Assembly: GCA_003058495.1 (NCBI GenBank)
Contig: QBVC01000009.1
Span: 54,267 to 118,266 of the forward strand
From: a gamma proteobacterium symbiont of Ctena orbiculata
GTDB lineage: Bacteria; Pseudomonadota; Gammaproteobacteria; Chromatiales; Chromatiaceae
Reading direction: 5' to 3'
DNA length: 64,000 bases
The notes below the pieces were generated by a model that had not been told where the DNA came from, made no database searches, and worked only from the letters and a program-made list of their open reading frames with translations. Within the stretch, counting starts at the first letter, position 1. Every line of letters starts with the position of its first letter. Shown in pieces: positions 60,501-64,000 of this stretch. A program made the translations under genes and the position numbers.

Positions 60501-60688
60501 AGGCGCAGATCCTGATCCCGCTGGCCGCCAGTATCGCCTTCGGCCTCACCGCCGCCACCCTGGTGGCGCTGTTTCTGGTCCCCGCGGTCTACTGCATTCT
60601 CAATGATTTCAATCTCCTCGGAAAACTGCATGATGAGCGTGATGAGGAACTGATGGAGAAACCGGCCGAGTCATCCGGTGCCGGCTAG
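57542..60688 (+). CDS. RND efflux permease, second system
   Basis: 1048 residues. Opens IDWFARHPNAANLLMASIMI, with NDKVEVRVIYKGATADEVED in the first porter loop; helix 4 has GIGLLMDDAIVIAENIASRM with the acidic relay pair and helix 10 GMASLFGVVVNDSILLVVFI. Hydrophobe/amphiphile type by sequence, in a branch distinct from the permease at 37380. ATGA-like 4-bp overlap with the adaptor gene. Substrate unknown. Confidence 0.95.
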   Translation: MIDWFARHPNAANLLMASIMILGLTALPGLQRETLPEIQNDKVEVRVIYKGATADEVEDAICRRLEDALEGISNLDEMTCESREGLAVATAVMLEGAEMSRFLDDVNAEIDAVDDFPADTELPVIEELGRTDAVISVAVTGPEDPVALKAYAEHLKSKLLTQEKIAEVTIDGFSDHHIRIEIPAWRLRQYGLSARDIADAIGGHSVSTPAGRLEGEREEILLRFDDQRKRVDEFYDLVVISGSSGATIRLGDIARISDRFDLDEEKISFNGRRAAILNIAKTRSQDILEVLARVESFVERENRRAPQGLSLSLTQDRASVVQDRLDMLLRNGAQGLLGVFLVLWLFFSFRYSFWVTMGLPVSFLGALFVLPLIGVTINMISMVGLLIGIGLLMDDAIVIAENIASRMAKGDNPLHAAITGVRQVLPGIASSFATTLLVFGSLAFITGDIGQILRIMPMVLIIVISVSLLEAFLILPHHLSHSLAHMKRKRVSRFRTGFEAGFDRFLEEWFGPLLDRAVEYRYLTLGIVLMLLILSVAMPVGGKLKFVGFPDLDGDVIEARLLLPQGTPLAQTETIVGEITAALRRTDQAFLPAQPGQQPLVENITVIYGQNPDAYETGPHVARVVADLLSAEIRNAKLDDVINRWREETGELADVISVKFTEPTFGPGGRPIDLRLMGYDLERLKQASNELQAWLNAHLGVNDLSDDLRPGKREYRLHLKPGAGVLGLNARQVADQVRAAYQGIKVDEFPVGPETYEVNLRLTEADRTDAEDLYNLSITGPGGSLIPLSVVADVEEVRGWARINRVNRQRTVTIQGDVDRGQANAQELLGLAKANFIPQLLERYPDISFDVQGESKESAKTGQSIIRNVLLGLIGVYMLLALQFKGYLAPLTVMIVIPAALIGVIFGHMALGLDLTMPSIVGMASLFGVVVNDSILLVVFIRDSRNRGTLVELAAKQAARARFRPILLTSISTIAGLMPLLLEKSLQAQILIPLAASIAFGLTAATLVALFLVPAVYCILNDFNLLGKLHDERDEELMEKPAESSGAG

Positions 60689-61056
60689 CCAGGCCTCATT
60701 GGGTACCGGATGAGTGGTGGGGCAGGGCCGCACCCTATGGGATTGAATGCCCTTCCATACCTTGTGACGTTGTTTTCAAGATCCCACGAAGGAACAATGG
60801 AACGAGTTTCAATTTCCACTGTTTATCAATATTCCTTCCGGTTTATACTCCCCACTGCCTGTCGACGGAACCATTAACGAACAGAACAGCGCTACAATAG
60901 AAGATAGAGACAATAGCTATCCAACTCGATACTCGTCGGGTGGTTGTGACAGACTGACAAGCAAGCAAATCTGCAGTCGATAGAACAACATACCAACAGA
61001 AACTCTCCAGGGAGAGCTCAGCTACCAACAACAACAGGGTGGAGGGATATTGAAAG
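60689..61056. other. Gene-free interval
   Basis: I see no convincing gene, repeat or terminator here apart from AT-rich stretches that may hold the promoter of the small gene at 61057. Confidence 0.4.
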
Positions 61057-61401
61057 ATGCGTATCAGTGAATATAAGATTCACTGTGAGATGTGTCACTT
61101 GCTGTCCGATGAGCGTGGCAACAGAGGTTTCACGATCCAAGTCCCCATCGATATTGCATCGCAAAACGAACATCTTTTGGCGACCATATTCTGCCACATT
61201 GACGCCCATTCACACCAACTTACCCTGCATGGCCTCACTGACACGAAAGGACAGGAGGTCTCCCTCTCGGAGCACGAAAAGAGCAAGCTCGCATCGGTGC
61301 TGAAAAGAGTGGAGGAGAGCCGTTTATGCGGCAATGCAAAAATCTGTCCGCAACGCATCGTTCAGCTCGTCTCCGAGTTGCACCAACGAATGAAAGAGTG
61401 A
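61057..61401 (+). CDS. Small soluble protein of unknown function
   Basis: 114 residues. Begins MRISEYKIHCEMCHLLSDER, with CEMCH as a possible metal or disulfide site and a later LCGNAKICPQ pair. Middle is beta-strand-like, end is helical (LSEHEKSKLASVLKRVEESR). No signal peptide or membrane helix. A ribosome site GGAGG precedes at 61041. No family recognised. Isolated between the RND permease and SulP. Confidence 0.7.
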   Translation: MRISEYKIHCEMCHLLSDERGNRGFTIQVPIDIASQNEHLLATIFCHIDAHSHQLTLHGLTDTKGQEVSLSEHEKSKLASVLKRVEESRLCGNAKICPQRIVQLVSELHQRMKE

Positions 61402-61662
61402 TTCCGCTTTCAATTTCAGCCGATATACAGTAGTATTAGCATGTTTTAATATAGGCTGGAAAACGGTCTGGGGTGGAGCCTGAATCGATGATTCGGGTAA
61501 AAAATTAAAGCTTACTAAGAAGTTCGACCACGCATTCGTGAGACCCGCCAAAGGGAGGTCTCGGCGGCGTCTAGCAGCAGCATTGCCGCGTTCTAACTCG
61601 TCGCAAAAAAGTCGTAAAGAGCACACCAGTAAGCACCTAACTCCATTAGGTGAAAAACGATC

Positions 61663-63429
61663 ATGTGGGATCATATACAGAGTCTTATGGCTGGCTGGAA
61701 AGGTGCGTTCATCCCCTTTCTGGGTTGGATCGGGGAATTAAAAGACAAACAGACGGTGCGCGCCGACATCATTGCCGGTATTACCGTGGCCCTGGTGCTG
61801 GTGCCTCAATCCATGGCCTATGCCCAGCTCGCCGGACTGCCCGTCTACTACGGCCTCTACGCCTCGTTCCTGCCGCCGATGATCGCCGCCTTTTTCGGCT
61901 CCTCCCGGCAGCTCGCCACCGGTCCGGTGGCGGTGGTGTCACTGATGACGGCCGCGGCCCTGGAGCCCATCGCCACCTCGCCCGACACCTATCTTGCCTA
62001 TGCCCTGCTGCTGGCATTCATGGTCGGCGTCTTCCAGATGTTTCTCGGCCTCTTCAAGCTGGGCGTGCTGGTCGACTTCCTCTCCCACCCGGTGGTGGTG
62101 GGGTTCACCAACGCCGGCGCCCTGATCATCGCCACCTCTCAATTGGGCAAGGTATTCGGGGTCTCGGTGGAGCGCGAGGCCCATCACTACGAAACCGTCT
62201 GGAACACCATCCTGGCCGCCATCGACAGTACCCATGGATCGACCCTGGGCATGGCGATTCTCGCCTTCGCCATCATGTGGGGTCTCAAGCGTTATGCCCC
62301 CAGTCTCCCCGGGGTGCTGATCGCCGTTGTCGTCACCACCCTGATCGCCTGGCTGGCGGGCTTCAACGAGGCGGGGGGCAAGGTGGTCGGCGACATCCCC
62401 AAGGGCCTGCCGGCGCTATCGCTGCCGATATTCGACTTCACCACCGTCTGGCAACTGATACCCGCCGCCATCACCATCTCCCTGATCGGATTCATGGAGG
62501 CGATCTCCATCGCCAAGGCGATGGCCGCGCGCACCCGTCAGCGCCTCAACGCCAACCAGGAGCTGATCGGGCAGGGGCTCTCCAACGTGGCGGCCAGCAT
62601 GTTCTCCGGTTATCCGGTCTCGGGCTCCTTCTCCCGCTCCGCGGTGAACATCAACGCCGGCGCCATGACCGGGTTCTCATCGATCATCACCGGCCTGGTG
62701 GTGATGATCACCCTGATCTTTCTCACCCCGCTGCTCTACCACCTGCCCCAGGCCACCCTGGCGGCGGTGATCATCATGGCGGTGATCAATCTGATCAAGA
62801 TCGATCCGATCGTCCACGCCTGGAAGGCGCAGCCCCATGACGCCATCGTGGCCGTGATCACCTTTGTCCTGACCCTGGTCTACGCGCCCCATCTCGACAA
62901 GGGCATCATCATCGGCGTGCTCCTCTCCCTCGGTCTCTTCCTCTGGCGCACCATGCGGCCCAGGTTCGCCCAGCTCTCCCGCTACAAGGACGGCACCATG
63001 CGCGACATCCGGGTACGCCACCTGCCGACCAGCCCGGTGATCTCGGTGGTGCGTTTCGACGGTTCCCTCTATTTCGCCAGCGCCGGCTATTTCGAAACCA
63101 AGATACTCGGCGTGGTCGCCACCAATCCGGAGTTGAAGTACATCATCCTCGATGGCGAGGGCATCAACCAGATCGATGCCACCGGCGAGGAGGTGCTGCA
63201 CCACCTCTGGGAGCGGCTGCAGGCACAGGGCATCACCCTGGTCATCGCGCGCATGAAGAAACAGTTCATGGATACCCTGCGCCGCACCGGGCTGAAGGAT
63301 AAGATGGGTGAAGACACCTTCTACTCCCGCATCGGCCTGGCGCTGAACTTCGTCTGGAACCAGCTGGGTGACAGCTACGACAGAGAGAACTGTCCGTTAC
63401 GTTCTCCTATCGGCGCCAGCAAGGAATAG
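61663..63429 (+). CDS. SulP-family anion permease with STAS domain
   Basis: 588 residues. About 12-14 membrane helices with the SulP motif LVPQSMAYAQLAGLPVYYGL and RQLATGPVAVVSLMTAAA, NVAASMFSGYPVSGSFSRSA, and a cytosolic STAS domain from about 450 (YILDGEGINQIDATGEEVL-like loop). SulP proteins carry sulfate, bicarbonate or other anions. It sits 63 bp upstream of a NuoM-like gene on the same strand, a context that would suit bicarbonate uptake in an autotroph, but sulfate transport is equally possible. Confidence 0.93.
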   Translation: MWDHIQSLMAGWKGAFIPFLGWIGELKDKQTVRADIIAGITVALVLVPQSMAYAQLAGLPVYYGLYASFLPPMIAAFFGSSRQLATGPVAVVSLMTAAALEPIATSPDTYLAYALLLAFMVGVFQMFLGLFKLGVLVDFLSHPVVVGFTNAGALIIATSQLGKVFGVSVEREAHHYETVWNTILAAIDSTHGSTLGMAILAFAIMWGLKRYAPSLPGVLIAVVVTTLIAWLAGFNEAGGKVVGDIPKGLPALSLPIFDFTTVWQLIPAAITISLIGFMEAISIAKAMAARTRQRLNANQELIGQGLSNVAASMFSGYPVSGSFSRSAVNINAGAMTGFSSIITGLVVMITLIFLTPLLYHLPQATLAAVIIMAVINLIKIDPIVHAWKAQPHDAIVAVITFVLTLVYAPHLDKGIIIGVLLSLGLFLWRTMRPRFAQLSRYKDGTMRDIRVRHLPTSPVISVVRFDGSLYFASAGYFETKILGVVATNPELKYIILDGEGINQIDATGEEVLHHLWERLQAQGITLVIARMKKQFMDTLRRTGLKDKMGEDTFYSRIGLALNFVWNQLGDSYDRENCPLRSPIGASKE

Positions 63430-63492
63430 GCCGCATGCTGCCGCAGTCAGTTGCCCGGCCCGTATGGCATGCCGGCGGTGTGGTAGAGTGCC

Positions 63493-64000
63493 ATGCCTGA
63501 TCTGACCTATCTCCTGCTGGCCCCCTTCATCGGCGCACTCGCAATCACCTTCCTGCCCCGTGAGGCGAAATGGGCGATCCGCGCCACCGCCCTCTTCGCA
63601 TCGGCGGTGACAATGGCCCTCTCATGGGTCTATATCGGCGGCTTCGACTACGACCAGGGCGGCCTGCAGTTTTTCCATCACACCGCCTGGAACACCCGCC
63701 TCGGCACCTCCTTTGAACTGGGCCTGGACGGCTTCTCCTATCCCATGGTGCTGTTGGCGACCCTGTTGTGCCTGGTGTCGCTGCTCGCCTCGTCGGCGAT
63801 TCAGGTGAGGGTCAAGGGCTACTACATCCTGGTGCTGCTGCTGGAGTCGGCGATGCTCGGCGTCTTCATGGCCCAGGACTGGTCCCTGTTCTACGTTTTC
63901 TGGGAGCTGACCCTGATCCCGCTCTTCTTCCTCATCGACCGCTGGGGTGGCAAGAACAGGCACGGCGCGGCCTTGAACTTCGTGCTCTATACCATGGGCG
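63493..64000 (+). CDS. NuoM/MrpD-like proton-translocating subunit, partial at right edge
   Basis: 169 codons from ATG 63493 run off the window. Begins MPDLTYLLLAPFIGALAITF, then FELGLDGFSYPMVLLATLLC and ESAMLGVFMAQDWSLFYVFW ELTLIPLFF-type sequence with the conserved Glu of helix 5, the pattern of complex-I antiporter-like subunits (Proton_antipo_M). Stand-alone members are found in ion antiporters and in inorganic-carbon pumps (DabB). Which applies cannot be told without the downstream genes. Confidence 0.85.
   Translation, partial: MPDLTYLLLAPFIGALAITFLPREAKWAIRATALFASAVTMALSWVYIGGFDYDQGGLQFFHHTAWNTRLGTSFELGLDGFSYPMVLLATLLCLVSLLASSAIQVRVKGYYILVLLLESAMLGVFMAQDWSLFYVFWELTLIPLFFLIDRWGGKNRHGAALNFVLYTMG

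Overview
The window (about 58-60% GC in genes, lower between them) carries a gammaproteobacterial gene set: YcgN, YajQ, XerD, DsbC, Ogt, DUF3549, MutS, an E. coli-type NADP isocitrate dehydrogenase, DgkA, a SCO protein and two RND pumps. A SulP permease followed by a NuoM-like subunit at the right edge would suit a marine (possibly sulfur-oxidising, autotrophic) gammaproteobacterium, but that placement is inference. No rRNA, tRNA, CRISPR array or prophage was recognised.

Layout. 1-6294 (minus strand) is a tightly packed run of seven genes, all of phosphate-transfer or phosphate-removal families: NUDIX, PhoU-like/APH-like kinase fusion, ATP-grasp, HprK-related kinase, SixA/NUDIX fusion, histidine phosphatase, metallophosphatase. 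It resembles the 'GAK' type of HprK-related kinase plus ATP-grasp cluster but has a different, phosphatase-rich set of partners; it is the best candidate for an undescribed system. 6446-8985 holds lipid/envelope genes (DgkA, LpxH-like phosphoesterase, GT4 glycosyltransferase). 9953-14217 is an accessory patch of three decayed wHTH/nucleotidyltransferase/HEPN toxin-antitoxin-like modules, seven REP palindromes and a REP-associated tyrosine transposase that interrupts one HEPN gene. 14333-22495 is mostly core: cupin, MutS, dodecin, PilZ-like, FHA and PP2C, DsbC-YajQ, XerD-Ogt. 22930-25986 has YcgN, DUF3549 (frameshifted) and Icd. 26240-28106 is a small island bounded by a decayed copy of the start of moxR and the intact moxR; the intact moxR-DUF58-transglutaminase operon follows. 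Next come a PAS/GAF/GGDEF/EAL protein, a 271-bp MITE, an RND pump, a membrane TIR protein with a non-canonical start, an exported Pcm, a spermidine-synthase-like membrane protein, SCO and chemoreceptor genes, an OmpA/DUF4892 protein, an exported hydrolase with a short coupled upstream ORF, a giant secreted nuclease divergent from an exported phosphoesterase, a CBS protein, a second RND pump, SulP and the NuoM-like start.

How parts may work together. The secreted two-domain nuclease and the exported phosphoesterase share a divergent promoter with Pho-box-like sites, so they may scavenge phosphate together. The 1-6294 cluster probably makes and breaks a phosphorylated small molecule or protein mark; its substrate cannot be read from sequence. 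The three toxin-antitoxin-like modules each start just behind palindromic operator-like sequence, as expected for autoregulation by their winged-helix domains.

Non-coding mobile sequence is abundant: REP/RAYT, a 271-bp MITE with 34-bp perfect inverted ends, two about 210-bp MITEs of one family, two AT-rich elements with TTTTGAATT ends, and several GTGCGG/CCGCAC hairpins. Two decayed partial gene copies (moxR 5' end; 3' end of the spermidine-synthase-like gene) flank inserted genes, pointing to duplication linked to gene insertion.
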